Under the pieces are notes generated by a model. It was not told where the DNA came from and did no database searches. It worked only from the letters and a program-made list of their open reading frames with translations. Of a DNA stretch of 64,000 nucleotides, positions 51,004 through 63,444 are shown one piece after another. The DNA is from Kocuria palustris (GTDB taxonomy: Bacteria; Actinomycetota; Actinomycetes; Actinomycetales; Micrococcaceae), in the NCBI RefSeq assembly GCF_007666205.1, contig NZ_VDOR01000001.1, positions 372,001 through 436,000 on the forward strand, in the 5' to 3' direction. The translations under genes and the position numbers were made by a program. How positions within the stretch are numbered: the stretch's first letter is position 1; the number at the start of each line of letters is the position of its first letter.

Positions 51004-51042
51004 CGATTCTACGAGCCGTCGGACCGCCGTCGCCCGCCGGGA

Positions 51043-51588
51043 TCAGCCGACCGCCAGGTCGAAGCGGCGCAGGAAGGCGGCCATGGCGTTGCGGGCGGTG
51101 GGGCTCAGGGGGCGGAAGGTGCGATCGGGCCAGCCGGTCGTGATCCCGACGCTGTGCGCCCAGCAGATCTCCTTGTAGAACTGCGTGCGGGGTGAGATGT
51201 CCCGGAACGGGGATCCCGCGGGAGCCGAGTACCCCGGGGAGCCGGCGGCGCGGTAGAACAGCGCGCACGAGGCGTCGCGGGTGATCGGGTGCAGCGCGCG
51301 GAACGCGCCGTTGCTCCAGCCGGTGAGCAGCCCGCGGTCCCGGGCCCAGCAGATCTCCCGGTAGAACTGCTGGTGGGGACGGATGTCCGCGAAGGGCGAC
51401 GACGCCGGGGGCGCGAAGTCCGGCGAGCCCGCCATGCGGTGGAAGACCGCCGCCATGGCGTCGCGGTGGATGGGGCTGTAGGGGCGGAAGGTGCCGTCCG
51501 CCCAGCCGCGCAGATAGCCGAGGTCGGAGACCCAGCCGATCTCGGCGGCGAACGGCGACGTGGTCCTGACATCCCTGAAGATCGTCAT
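51043..51588 (-). CDS. Three-repeat S-layer homology (SLH) protein
   Basis: 181 residues made almost wholly of three SLH repeats, each with the F-x-D-I/V, GYLRGWADGTFRP-type and RDAMAAVFHRMAG-type parts (residues 1-60, 61-120, 121-181). No signal peptide is visible: the frame begins directly at MTIFRDVRTTSPFAAEIGWV. It may be exported otherwise or be a detached anchoring domain. It is in the same direction as the flanking SGNH hydrolases. Confidence 0.85.
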   Translation of the reverse strand: MTIFRDVRTTSPFAAEIGWVSDLGYLRGWADGTFRPYSPIHRDAMAAVFHRMAGSPDFAPPASSPFADIRPHQQFYREICWARDRGLLTGWSNGAFRALHPITRDASCALFYRAAGSPGYSAPAGSPFRDISPRTQFYKEICWAHSVGITTGWPDRTFRPLSPTARNAMAAFLRRFDLAVG

Positions 51589-51612
51589 GGGGAGTCCTTT
51601 CGAGGGGTCCGG

Positions 51613-52659
51613 TCAGTACCAGCCGAGAGCGCGCAGCTTCTCGGCGATGGCGGTCGCGACGATCAGGTAGCCGAAGCGGTTGAGGTGGAAGTTGTCGCCC
51701 TTGAGCTCGAGCGGTGCCATGCCCCATGACGCGCGCTGACGATCAGCTGCTGTCGAGCCGATGTTGTAGCGGCGCAGCTCGGGGTGCTGCCAGCGGCGGG
51801 GGTCCGTGATCACGGCGTTGATGTCCAGGTACTGAGCCCCGTAGTCGCGCGCATAGGCCCGGTTGACCGTGTCCACCTGGCCGTAGGCGGCGGTGCCGGG
51901 GGTGTCGAGGAAGTTCTTCCAGTGGCCCAGGACCAGGGTGGAGCCCGGTTCGACGTCGAAGGCGGCGCGGGTGTCGGCCAGGACGCGGTCGACGTCGGCG
52001 ATGTTGTTCTTGCCCATCCACAGCAGATGCGTGCTGCCGCGGTGCCGCGCCTCCAGGTCGGTGACCCACCGGGAGCGCTCGGAGCCGCCCACGTGCACGG
52101 ATGCGCCGGCGTTCGCGCGGCTGATCTGCACCTTGCGGTTCGTCCCCCCGACGTATCGGAGATCGAACGCGGCCCCGTCGATGGTGCCCGGATAGGTGCG
52201 TCCGGTGTTGGGCGCGCGGCGGTCGAGCGTGGGCAGGACGAGGCTGCCGGAGGCCGGGAGCATGCCGGCTGCGCCCATGTATCGGAAGTCCAGGCGCACG
52301 GCCGCCCTCTCGGAGCGGGCCAGCAGGATCTCCGGCGACTGCGCGGCGGGCGTGGCCTCGGACCGGGCGTTCGTCCCCAGCAGCTTCGCCAGCTCGGTGT
52401 CCAGGTGGACCACTCGGAAGCCGTCGGTGATGGCACTGGCATGGGAGGCCGCGGACGAGCTGCCCCACAGGACGATCGGACGTCCGGCGGCGGAGGCCGG
52501 TGCAGCGGCGCCGAGGGCGCCGGCGCTCAGGGCGGTCAGGGAGCCGGCTGCGAGCAGGCCGCGGCGGGACAGCTCGCGCGGGCCGCGAGCCGCGGGATCG
52601 GAGGAGGGGCGGGCCGGGCGAGGATCCGGGCAGGGTGAAGCCGCGCGGTGCTCAGTCAT
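51613..52659 (-). CDS. Secreted SGNH-type hydrolase (second paralogue)
   Basis: A 348-residue protein with Tat leader (SRRGLLAAGSLTALSAGALG), block I IVLWGSSSAASHAS, LLWMGKNNIADVDRVLADTR, LVLGHWKNFLDTPGT and D-x-x-H in LKGDNFHLNRFGYLIVA. It is a paralogue of the gene at 49942. It is first in a three-gene minus-strand run: hydrolase, SLH, hydrolase. A cell-envelope substrate is plausible (inference). Confidence 0.8.
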   Translation of the reverse strand: MTEHRAASPCPDPRPARPSSDPAARGPRELSRRGLLAAGSLTALSAGALGAAAPASAAGRPIVLWGSSSAASHASAITDGFRVVHLDTELAKLLGTNARSEATPAAQSPEILLARSERAAVRLDFRYMGAAGMLPASGSLVLPTLDRRAPNTGRTYPGTIDGAAFDLRYVGGTNRKVQISRANAGASVHVGGSERSRWVTDLEARHRGSTHLLWMGKNNIADVDRVLADTRAAFDVEPGSTLVLGHWKNFLDTPGTAAYGQVDTVNRAYARDYGAQYLDINAVITDPRRWQHPELRRYNIGSTAADRQRASWGMAPLELKGDNFHLNRFGYLIVATAIAEKLRALGWY

Positions 52660-52812
52660 GGGAGGGAGCCTCGGGTGAGTGAGAGGGCGGTCGGTGCCGC
52701 GGCGCAGGGAGCGCCCGGTGAGATTGTGGCCGCCGGCGAGCACGTCGTGATCTTGGAGTCGCACTGTGACGCGGGGTACTCTCGCCTCGGAAGACGACGA
52801 CAAGACACGCCT

Positions 52813-53016
52813 ATGAGCGGTTCCGGGAGAGACCCCGCGGACACCGCCGCGCGGGCGCCGTAGGAGCAACCCTCCCCGGGAAACTCTCAGGCACCGGCAC
52901 CGGAATCGCTCGGCACCTCTGGAAAGCGCGGAGCGGCTCGCGGGCCGCTCCGGCACCGACGGAGCAAACGGGTCAGCCCGTGGAAACTCTCAGGTCCCAC
53001 GACAGAGCGGGGAGGA
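52813..53016 (+). ncRNA. Tandem glycine riboswitch
   Basis: Two similar aptamers precede gcvP. Each has the conserved core: GGGAGAGAC (52825) leading to GGAAACTCTCAGGCACC near 52879, and CTCTGGAAAGC (52917) leading to GGAAACTCTCAGGTCCC near 52982. They lie in series with a short linker and end 38 bp before the gcvP start. By family knowledge it activates the glycine cleavage operon when glycine is abundant. Confidence 0.93.
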
Positions 53017-53054
53017 ACCGACGGGGCGCGGCCCCTCAGACCAAGGAGTTCCCC

Positions 53055-56122
<3,068 letters not shown>

Positions 56123-56126
<4 letters not shown>

Positions 56127-57280
56127 GCACCGACGCCGCATCCCGCCCCACGGCTCTGGCCCCCGTCCACGAGCGCCTGGGCGCGTCCTTCACCGACTTC
56201 GGCGGCTGGTGGATGCCCCTGCGCTACGGCTCGGACCTGGCCGAGCACCGCGCCGTGCGCGAGGCGGCCGGCATCTTCGACCTCTCCCACATGGGCGAGC
56301 TGCTCGTCGAGGGCCCGGACGCCGCGGCGTTCCTGGACTACGCCCTCGTGGGTCGGCTGTCGGCCATCGAGATCGGCAAGGCCAAGTACTCGCTGCTGTG
56401 CAACGAGCAGGGCGGCGTGATCGACGACCTGATCACCTACCGGCTCGGAGAGGACTCCTACCTGGTGGTCCCGAACGCGGCCAACACCCCCGCGGCGCTG
56501 GCCGCGTTCCGCGAGCGCACGACCGCCGCCGACGGCACCGCCTTCGACGTCGGGATCACGGACCGCACCGAGGCCACCGCGCTGATCGCCGTGCAGGGCC
56601 CGGCCGCCGAGGCCGTGCTGCTCGACGCCGTCGAGGCGGACTCCGCGCAGGCCGTGAGGGACGTGAAGTACTACGCCATCACGGCCGTCGTCTTCACGAC
56701 CCCGGAGGGGCCCCTGCCCGCGCGGCTGGCCCGCACCGGCTACACGGGCGAGGACGGCTTCGAGATCTACCTCGATGCCGAGGCGGACGCCTCCGCCCCC
56801 GAGCGGCTGTGGAGCGTGCTCGAGAAGGCCGGCGAGTCCCACGGCCTGATGCCGTGCGGGCTGGCCGCGCGCGACTCCCTGCGCCTGGAGGCCGGCATGC
56901 CGCTGCACGGCCACGAGCTCTCCCCGGAGATCAGCCCGTACCAGGCCAACCTGCCGATCGTCGCCCTCAAGTCCAAGGACTCCTTCGTGGGCCGCGAGGC
57001 CCTGGCGAGGATCAAGGAGGAGGGCCCCTCCTCCCGGCTCGTGGGCCTGGTCAACGACGGCAAGCGCGCCGCCCGGCCCGGCTACGCGGTGCTCAAGGAC
57101 GGCGAGAAGGTCGGGGAGATCTCCTCCGGTGCCCCGAGCCCCACCCTGGGCCACGCGATCGCCCTGGCCTTCGTCTCGCCGGAGCTGACCGAGCCCGGCA
57201 CCGAGCTCGACGTCGACCTGCGCGGCAGGCCCACGCCGTTCCGCGTCGTGCAGCTCCCCTTCTACAAGCGCGACAGCTGA
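56123..57280 (+). CDS. gcvT: Aminomethyltransferase, T-protein
   Basis: Passes the methylene group from GcvH to tetrahydrofolate, releasing ammonia. It is a 385-residue GCV_T protein with [31 protein letters not shown], the folate-binding [11 protein letters not shown], and [22 protein letters not shown]. The start overlaps the gcvP stop (ATGA). gcvH follows 85 bp later. Confidence 0.97.
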
Positions 57281-57365
57281 TCCTCCGCCGTCCCGCCGCA
57301 CGACCCGCCCCGCCCGGGGCTGGACATCACCCCTCAGCAGGACCCCATCATGGAAGGACCAGGCA

Positions 57366-57746
57366 ATGAGCGCTCTGGACAAGGTCAACAAGGACTACCG
57401 CTACTCGGCTGAGCACGAGTGGATCGACTCCTCGTCCCCGGCCAAGGTCGGTCTCTCGCAGATCGCCGTGGACGCCCTGGGCGAGGTCGTGTACGTCGAC
57501 CTCCCGGAGGCCGGCGCCTCCGTCACCGCGGGCGAGGTCTGCGGCGAGGTCGAGTCGACCAAGTCGGTCTCCGAGCTGTACTCGCCCGTGACCGGCACCG
57601 TCGCCGAGATCAACGACGAGGTCGTGGACAACCCCGGCGTCCTCAACGAGGACCCCTACGGCGCCGCCTGGCTCTTCACCGTCGAGGTGGAGTCCGAGGG
57701 CGAGCTGCTCAGCCCCGAGGACTACGCCGCAGCACAGGAGGACTGA
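57366..57746 (+). CDS. gcvH: Glycine cleavage H-protein
   Basis: A 126-residue lipoyl carrier with the lipoylation lysine K66 in [12 protein letters not shown]. The fold is complete from [10 protein letters not shown] to [17 protein letters not shown] precedes the ATG. The GcvL (dihydrolipoamide dehydrogenase) is not encoded here, as usual. Confidence 0.97.
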   Translation: MSALDKVNKDYRYSAEHEWIDSSSPAKVGLSQIAVDALGEVVYVDLPEAGASVTAGEVCGEVESTKSVSELYSPVTGTVAEINDEVVDNPGVLNEDPYGAAWLFTVEVESEGELLSPEDYAAAQED

Positions 57747-57752
57747 GCCCTT

Positions 57753-59183
57753 ATGACCGTCAGCGTCTTCAATCTCTTCAGCATCGGTGTCGGCCCGTCG
57801 TCGTCCCACACCGTGGGCCCCATGCGCGCAGCCGCGGACTTCGTCGCCGATCTGGTGGACGAGGGGCTGCTGACGCGTCTGGATCATCTCAAGGTGGACC
57901 TGTACGGGTCGCTGTCCTCCACGGGCCGCGGGCACGGCACGTTCGACGCGGTGCTCATCGGCCTGGAGGGCCACCAGCCCGACAAGGTCCTGCCCGCCAC
58001 CATGGACTCCCGCAAGGAGGCCCTGGCCGCCGGCCAGCCGCTGCGGGTGGCCGAGGCCATCGACGGGGTCGAGCAGCCGGTCGAGCTCGACTACCACGTC
58101 GAGGACATCGTCCAGCACCCGCTGACGCTGCTCCCGTACCACCCCAACGGCATGACGATGGCCGCCTACGACGCCGACGACAACGTGCTCGCCGAGCGCA
58201 CGGCGTACTCCGTGGGAGGCGGATTCGTCGTCGTCGATCCGGTCGAGGGGGAGGATCCCCTGCCGGACGAGGGCGAGGTCGAGATCCCGTACCCGTACGA
58301 GGACGCCGAGGGGCTGCTCGCGCACTGCCTGACCCACGGCCTGTCGGTCGCGGAGCTCGCGATGGCCAACGAGTCGGCCCGGCGCTCGCCGGAGGAGGTC
58401 CGCGCAGGCCTGCTCGAGATCGCCCAGGTCATGGAGGACTCCAAGAACTCCAACCTGGAGCGGGAGGGCCCCCTGCCGGGCGGTCTCAAGGTCCGCCGCC
58501 GCGCGCCCGAGTGGTACGCGCGGCTCAAGGAGATCGACGAGGACTTCGATCCGCAGCACTGGGTCGAGTGGGTCAACCTCGTGGCGCTGACCGTCAACGA
58601 GGAGAACGCCTCCGGCGGTCGCATCGTCACCGCGCCCACGAACGGCGCGGCGGGCATCGTCCCGGCCGTGATGTTCTACGCCACGCACTACACTCCGGCC
58701 GCTCGCGGCCCGGAGCAGCGCTCGCGCGAGGACATCACGGTGGACTACCTCCTGGCCGCCAGCGCGGTCGGCTCGCTGATCAAGGAGCAGGCCTCGATCT
58801 CCGGCGCCGAGGTCGGCTGCCAGGGCGAGGTCGGCTCGGCCTCGTCGATGGCCGCGGCCGGACTGGCGCAGGTCCTGGGCGGCACCCCCGTCCAAGTGGA
58901 GAAGGCCGCCGAGATCGCCATGGAGCACCACCTGGGCCTGACCTGCGATCCGATCGCCGGGCTCGTCCAGGTGCCATGCATCGAGCGCAATGCGATCGCC
59001 GCGGCCACGGCCGTGAACGCGGCGCGGATGGCGCTGTTCGAGGAATCCGGCCCCGGCTTCGTGAGCCTGGACCAGGTCGTCGAGACCATGCGCTCGACGG
59101 GCGCGGACATGTCCGAGAAGTACAAGGAGACCGCCCGCGGCGGGCTCGCGGTCAACGTGGGCGTCAACATCGTGGAGTGCTGA
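57753..59183 (+). CDS. sdaA: L-serine ammonia-lyase (iron-sulfur, single chain)
   Basis: Deaminates serine to pyruvate, consuming serine made from glycine. The 476-residue protein has the N-terminal [20 protein letters not shown] and C-terminal alpha domain with cluster cysteines in [19 protein letters not shown] and [19 protein letters not shown]. It is 6 bp after gcvH, whose end contains the AGGAGG used here. It belongs to the riboswitch operon and ends at a strong terminator. Confidence 0.96.
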   Translation: MTVSVFNLFSIGVGPSSSHTVGPMRAAADFVADLVDEGLLTRLDHLKVDLYGSLSSTGRGHGTFDAVLIGLEGHQPDKVLPATMDSRKEALAAGQPLRVAEAIDGVEQPVELDYHVEDIVQHPLTLLPYHPNGMTMAAYDADDNVLAERTAYSVGGGFVVVDPVEGEDPLPDEGEVEIPYPYEDAEGLLAHCLTHGLSVAELAMANESARRSPEEVRAGLLEIAQVMEDSKNSNLEREGPLPGGLKVRRRAPEWYARLKEIDEDFDPQHWVEWVNLVALTVNEENASGGRIVTAPTNGAAGIVPAVMFYATHYTPAARGPEQRSREDITVDYLLAASAVGSLIKEQASISGAEVGCQGEVGSASSMAAAGLAQVLGGTPVQVEKAAEIAMEHHLGLTCDPIAGLVQVPCIERNAIAAATAVNAARMALFEESGPGFVSLDQVVETMRSTGADMSEKYKETARGGLAVNVGVNIVEC

Positions 59184-59220
59184 GGCGCCCCTTCGACGGC
59201 GCCCTGGCCGGCGCACTGCG

Positions 59221-59257
59221 CACGAGGCGCGGATCCCCTGAGGGTCCGCGCCTCGTG
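59221..59257. terminator. Terminator of the glycine operon
   Basis: CACGAGGCGCGGA pairs perfectly with TCCGCGCCTCGTG. It lies between sdaA and the convergent CPBP gene. Confidence 0.85.
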
Positions 59258-59281
59258 TGCGTCCTGCCGCCGTGGGGCCGG

Positions 59282-59812
59282 TCAGCCCGTGATCAGGACC
59301 ACGAGCACCACGGCGGTGACCAGGGCGTTGTTGATCGCATGCAGGATCAGCGGGGCCCACAGCGAGTCGAACCAGAGCCGGGTGAGTGTGAGCGCCGTGC
59401 CGAGCAGCGCGATGCAGAGGATCGCTGCGGGGTGCACGTGCACTGCCGCGAAGGCGATGACCACCAGGACGGCCGCTGCGGCCGTGGGCAGATGCGCGCG
59501 CAGTCCGTCGAGCAGCAGTCGCCGGAAGATCACCTCCTTGAAAGCCGGGAGGATGACCACGGCCGCCAGGACGATCGTCGCCGCGGACAGGGGGCCCAGC
59601 TCGAGTGCCTCCGATGCCGAGGACGACGCCGGCGGGGCCGGCGATCCGCCGCCGAGCAGCCCGAGCCCGACCGCACCGGCGGCCATGAGCAGGCTCGCCA
59701 CCAGGCTCCACAGCAGATGCGGCAGCCGAGGTGTCGGGAAGGGCCTGCGATGGCCGTGGGCCCGGGGTGCGCGGGCCCCGGAGCCGATGCTCTGGGAGAG
59801 AGTCGTGGTCAT
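59282..59812 (-). CDS. CPBP-family (Abi) membrane protease homologue
   Basis: A 176-residue protein with about four helices. Motif 1 reads [12 protein letters not shown], where the family has EExxxR: the first Glu is Lys, while the second Glu and the Arg remain. Motif 2 has FAAVHVHP and motif 3 has LHAINNAL, supplying His ligands. Protease activity is uncertain without the first Glu. The start at 59812 lacks a clear ribosome site. Confidence 0.72.
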   Translation of the reverse strand: MTTTLSQSIGSGARAPRAHGHRRPFPTPRLPHLLWSLVASLLMAAGAVGLGLLGGGSPAPPASSSASEALELGPLSAATIVLAAVVILPAFKEVIFRRLLLDGLRAHLPTAAAAVLVVIAFAAVHVHPAAILCIALLGTALTLTRLWFDSLWAPLILHAINNALVTAVVLVVLITG

Positions 59813-59929
59813 GCTGCCGAGCGCAGGGGGCACTGGGGCGCGGCGTCGTCGTTCCTGCGGAGGATCCCCGCAGGATCGTCCCCGGAGAGGAGACCCCGCA
59901 TCGCTCGGGAACCCGCAGACCGGGCCGGA

Positions 59930-61555
59930 TCAGCTCCCGCCGGTCGGAGATCCGCCCGTCGGGGCATCGCAGGCGGCGACGAGCTGCGGCAGCACCCTCC
60001 GGAGCACCTGCTCGTCCGCTCGGGCGAAGCCCACCACGACGCCGTCCTCGCCCCCGTCGGCCTCCTCTCCGGCGGGCGCCCCGGCCCAGTAGGCGCTCCG
60101 CCGCCCCACGAGCAGCCCGGCCTCCCGGCAGCGCCGCGCCACGGCGTCCCCGGGGGCCGCGGTGGTGATCAGGGCGTCGACCCCGCCGTGCATGGGCGCC
60201 AGCCGCGCGTGCGCGCACTCGGCGAAGGCCTCGACCACCCGGTCGCGGCGCCGGGCGTAGACCGAGCGCATCCGCCGCGTGTGCCGGCGCAGATAGCCGG
60301 AGTCGAGCAGGTGGGCGATCGCGGTCTGGGTGAGTGCGGAGACCGGGACGCCGAGCTGGCGGCGCCGCTCGAGCACCTGCCCCAGCAGCGGTTCGGGCAG
60401 CACGAGGTAGCCGGTGGCCAGGGCGGGGCTCAGCAGGGCGGAGAAGGTGCCGAGCAGGGCCACGGACCCTCCCGTGCGGTCGAGCGCGGACAGCGCGGGC
60501 AGCGGGGCGCCGACGTAGCGCAGCTCGGAGTCGAAGTCGTCCTCGATGAGCAGGACGTCGTGGTCCTGCGCCCACTCGAGCAGATCCAGACGTCGCTGCA
60601 GGCCCAGCGAGCCGCCCAGGGGGTACTGGTGGCTGGGGGTGACGATCAGGGCGTCGGGGGCTTCTTCTGCCGCGGGCAGGAGGTCGATGCGCAGGCCGTC
60701 GTCGTCGACCGGACAGGGGACCCGCTCATGGCCCAGTGCCTCCACCGCCGCGCGCAGGGTCGGGTATCCGGGCGATTCGACCCCCACGCGCAGCCGCGCG
60801 CGACCGGTCCGGGCAGCCAGTGCGCCCAGCAGCAGGCTCAGGCCCTCGCGGGCGCCGGCCGTGATCGCGAGCCGATCGGGCTGCGCCGGCAGGGCGCGCA
60901 TCAGGCGCAGATGCTCGGCCGAGGCGCGGCGCAGGGCCTCCTGCCCCGCCGGATCAGGGCGAACGGGCAGCGGCTGGGCGGCGGCATGGCGCCAGGCCGC
61001 CCGCCACGCGGCGCCCTCGAGGCGGCTCGTGTCGGGCTGCCCCGGGCGCAGATCGAGCAGGACCTCCCCGCCGTCCTCGCGCGCTTCGCCCACCTCCTCT
61101 TCCGCGACTGGCCGATTCCGCACCGCTTCTGCCGCGAGGGGCCGCTTCTTCACCGCTTCGTCGTCGAAACGGTGAAGATTCGGCCACTCGGAGGTTATGG
61201 GGTGAGGAATCGGCCGCTCGGCGAGTGGGGGTGCCGACGGCGCGCGGGCCGCACCGGGGTGCGGATCCGCCGTCGGCGGATGGATGCGCGCGAGGTCGGG
61301 GTGGACCACGGTCGGGCGGCCCTGAGCTGCCAGGAGGAACCCCTCCCCGGCGAGCTGATCGAATGCGGCCACGACCGTGCCGCGGGAGATCCCGTGGCGC
61401 ATGGCCAGGAACCGCGAGGAGGGGAGGGGGTCCCCGGGGCGCAGCCGACCGTCGGAGATGCGGGTGCGCAGGGCGTCGGCGATCTGCACGGGCAGGGAGC
61501 GCTCGTCGGCGCGGTCCAGCGGCAGGGAGAGATCGATGCTCGAGCGCGCGGTCAT
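59930..61555 (-). CDS. MocR/PdxR-type GntR regulator lacking the PLP lysine
   Basis: A 541-residue GntR-aminotransferase fusion divergent from pdxS, as PdxR activators are. The winged helix spans about residues 20-85 ([37 protein letters not shown]). An unusually long linker of about 80 residues carries repeated [24 protein letters not shown] units. An aminotransferase-like domain follows. Where the family has GTFSKxLxPxLRxGY, this reads [16 protein letters not shown]373 replaces the Schiff-base Lys. PLP could still bind noncovalently. Confidence 0.87.
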   Translation of the reverse strand: MTARSSIDLSLPLDRADERSLPVQIADALRTRISDGRLRPGDPLPSSRFLAMRHGISRGTVVAAFDQLAGEGFLLAAQGRPTVVHPDLARIHPPTADPHPGAARAPSAPPLAERPIPHPITSEWPNLHRFDDEAVKKRPLAAEAVRNRPVAEEEVGEAREDGGEVLLDLRPGQPDTSRLEGAAWRAAWRHAAAQPLPVRPDPAGQEALRRASAEHLRLMRALPAQPDRLAITAGAREGLSLLLGALAARTGRARLRVGVESPGYPTLRAAVEALGHERVPCPVDDDGLRIDLLPAAEEAPDALIVTPSHQYPLGGSLGLQRRLDLLEWAQDHDVLLIEDDFDSELRYVGAPLPALSALDRTGGSVALLGTFSALLSPALATGYLVLPEPLLGQVLERRRQLGVPVSALTQTAIAHLLDSGYLRRHTRRMRSVYARRRDRVVEAFAECAHARLAPMHGGVDALITTAAPGDAVARRCREAGLLVGRRSAYWAGAPAGEEADGGEDGVVVGFARADEQVLRRVLPQLVAACDAPTGGSPTGGS

Positions 61556-61582
61556 GCGCACGATCCTGCCCGCCCGGCATCT

Positions 61583-61629
61583 ACTGGTCCACTCGGAACG
61601 TGCGGAAGTGGATCTTGTGATGGACCAGT
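61583..61629. promoter_or_regulatory. PdxR-type operator between pdxR-like gene and pdxS
   Basis: ACTGGTCCA at 61583-61591 and TGGACCAGT at 61621-61629 are exact inverses. AAGTGGATC lies between them at 61606-61614. From memory, AGTGGWC-type repeats are bound by PdxR of corynebacteria. The last copy lies 22 bp before pdxS. Confidence 0.6.
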
Positions 61630-61651
61630 GGTGGGCGACAGCATGGCGGGC

Positions 61652-62569
61652 ATGACTCAGAGCACCACCGCATCCACTTCCTCCACCGGTTCCCCCCTGG
61701 TCAAGCGCGGCCTGGCCGAGATGCTCAAGGGCGGCGTCATCATGGACGTCGTCACCCCGGAGCAGGCCCGCATCGCCGAGGACGCCGGGGCCGTCGCCGT
61801 CATGGCCCTCGAGCGCGTGCCGGCCGACATCCGCGCCCAGGGCGGCGTGGCCCGCATGTCCGATCCCGACCTGATCGACGGCATCGTGGAGACGGTCTCG
61901 ATCCCGGTCATGGCCAAGGCCCGCATCGGCCACTTCGTGGAGGCCCAGGTCCTGCAAGCGCTGGGCGTGGACTACATCGACGAGTCCGAGGTGCTCAGCC
62001 CCGCCGACTACTCGCACCACATCGACAAGCACGGCTTCACCGTCCCGTTCGTCTGCGGGGCGACCAACCTGGGGGAGGCCCTGCGCCGCCTGGCCGAGGG
62101 CGCGGCGATGATCCGCTCCAAGGGCGAGGCCGGCACGGGCGACGTCTCCGAGGCCACCAAGCACATCCGGACGATCCGACGGCAGATCGCCGAGCTGCAG
62201 GCCGCCTTCCGGAGCAGCCCGGACGAGCTGTTCGTGGCGGCCAAGGAGCTGCAGGCGCCGTACGACATCGTCCGCGAGGTCGCCGAGACCGGGAAGCTGC
62301 CGGTCGTGCTGTTCACCGCCGGCGGCGTCTCCACCCCGGCCGACGCCGCGATGATGATGCAGCTCGGCGCCGACGGCGTCTTCGTGGGGTCCGGCATCTT
62401 CAAGTCCGGCAACCCCGCCGAGCGCGCCGCGGCGATCGTGAAGGCCACCGCCCAGTACGACGACCCCGCCGCGATCGCCGAGGCCTCCCGCGGGCTGGGC
62501 GAGGCCATGGTGGGGCTCAACGTGGCCGATCTGCCGGCTCCGCACCGCCTGGCCGAGCGCGGCTGGTGA
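61652..62569 (+). CDS. pdxS: Pyridoxal 5'-phosphate synthase, PdxS subunit
   Basis: Builds PLP from ribose 5-phosphate, glyceraldehyde 3-phosphate and ammonia. It is a 305-residue TIM-barrel protein with [21 protein letters not shown], the active-site Lys in VMAKARIGH, and [14 protein letters not shown], ending [12 protein letters not shown]. Its stop overlaps the pdxT start by 4 bp. A second ATG lies 9 bp upstream (61643). Confidence 0.96.
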   Translation: MTQSTTASTSSTGSPLVKRGLAEMLKGGVIMDVVTPEQARIAEDAGAVAVMALERVPADIRAQGGVARMSDPDLIDGIVETVSIPVMAKARIGHFVEAQVLQALGVDYIDESEVLSPADYSHHIDKHGFTVPFVCGATNLGEALRRLAEGAAMIRSKGEAGTGDVSEATKHIRTIRRQIAELQAAFRSSPDELFVAAKELQAPYDIVREVAETGKLPVVLFTAGGVSTPADAAMMMQLGADGVFVGSGIFKSGNPAERAAAIVKATAQYDDPAAIAEASRGLGEAMVGLNVADLPAPHRLAERGW

Positions 62570-63444
62570 GTCCGGCCCGCATCGGCGTCCTGGCCCTGCA
62601 GGGCGGGGTCGCGGAGCACGTCCGGATGATCGAGGGCCTGGGCGCCGCGGCCGTGCCGGTGCGCTCGACCGCTGCCCTGGAGCAGCCGCTCGATGCGATC
62701 GTGCTGCCCGGCGGCGAGTCCTCGACGATGGACCGCCTGCTGCGAAGGCTCGGGATGCGGGACCGTCTGGCGCGGCTGCTGGGGGACGGGCTGCCCGTGC
62801 TCGGAACGTGCGCCGGGCTGATCATGCTGGCCCGCGAGGTCGTGGATCCCGCCCCCGAGCAGACCGGCCTGTCCGTGCTGGACATCCGGGTGCGCCGCAA
62901 TGCCTTCGGCCGGCAGGTGGATTCGACGGCCGAGACGGTACACACCGCGCTCGGGCCGGTGGCCGGGGCCTTCATCCGCGCTCCCGAGGTCCTCGAGGCG
63001 GGGGAGGGGGTCGAGGTGCTGGCCCGCCGCGGGACCGCCCCGGACGGCGACGGCCCGGTGGTCGCCGTCGGGACGCCCACGGCGCTGGGCCTGTCCTTCC
63101 ACCCGGAGCTCACCGGCGACGACGCCTTCCACCGGGAGCTGCTGCGCCGGCTGGCATGGGGCGGACACGACGGGAGGGCCGAGCCGTCCGGCTCGGCCCT
63201 CCCGTCGTCCTGGGCTTCGGGGAGCCGGCCTCAGGCGGCGGGCAGGTCCGGGAACTCCGCGATGACGTCGGCGTTGCGCAGCTTCCCGTGCGAGGTGCTC
63301 AGCCCGTGCTCGAGCTCCCGGGAGTCCGCGCAGGCCTTCTTCCAGCCGTCGTCGGCCACCCGCAGCACGTACGGCAGCGTGGCATTGGTCAGGGCCGCCG
63401 TGGAGGTCGCCGGCACGGCGCCGGGCATGTTGGCGACGCAGTAG
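62566..63444 (+). CDS. pdxT: PdxT glutaminase, reading frame without a stop at the usual place
   Basis: Supplies ammonia to PdxS. The first 200 or so residues form a complete class-I glutaminase: [24 protein letters not shown], nucleophile Cys in [10 protein letters not shown], and the His/Glu pair in LSFHPEL. Family proteins end near here. This frame instead runs on through a terminator hairpin and overlaps the convergent alanine dehydrogenase gene, stopping only at 63444. The tail (after about 63,195) is probably not natural protein. GTG start, coupled to pdxS. Confidence 0.82.
   Translation: MSPARIGVLALQGGVAEHVRMIEGLGAAAVPVRSTAALEQPLDAIVLPGGESSTMDRLLRRLGMRDRLARLLGDGLPVLGTCAGLIMLAREVVDPAPEQTGLSVLDIRVRRNAFGRQVDSTAETVHTALGPVAGAFIRAPEVLEAGEGVEVLARRGTAPDGDGPVVAVGTPTALGLSFHPELTGDDAFHRELLRRLAWGGHDGRAEPSGSALPSSWASGSRPQAAGRSGNSAMTSALRSFPCEVLSPCSSSRESAQAFFQPSSATRSTYGSVALVRAAVEVAGTAPGMLATQ
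63167..63208. terminator. Perfect 19-bp terminator hairpin at the pdxT/ald junction
   Basis: Arms 63167-63185 and 63190-63208 pair perfectly around GTCC. The hairpin lies inside the extended pdxT frame and just beyond the ald stop. Confidence 0.85.

Noticed and set aside
57348-60575. Very long minus-strand open frame opposite gcvH, sdaA and beyond
   Set aside because: It lies antisense to well-identified genes, is Arg/Gly/Pro-rich and has no family features. Such frames arise from high third-position GC.
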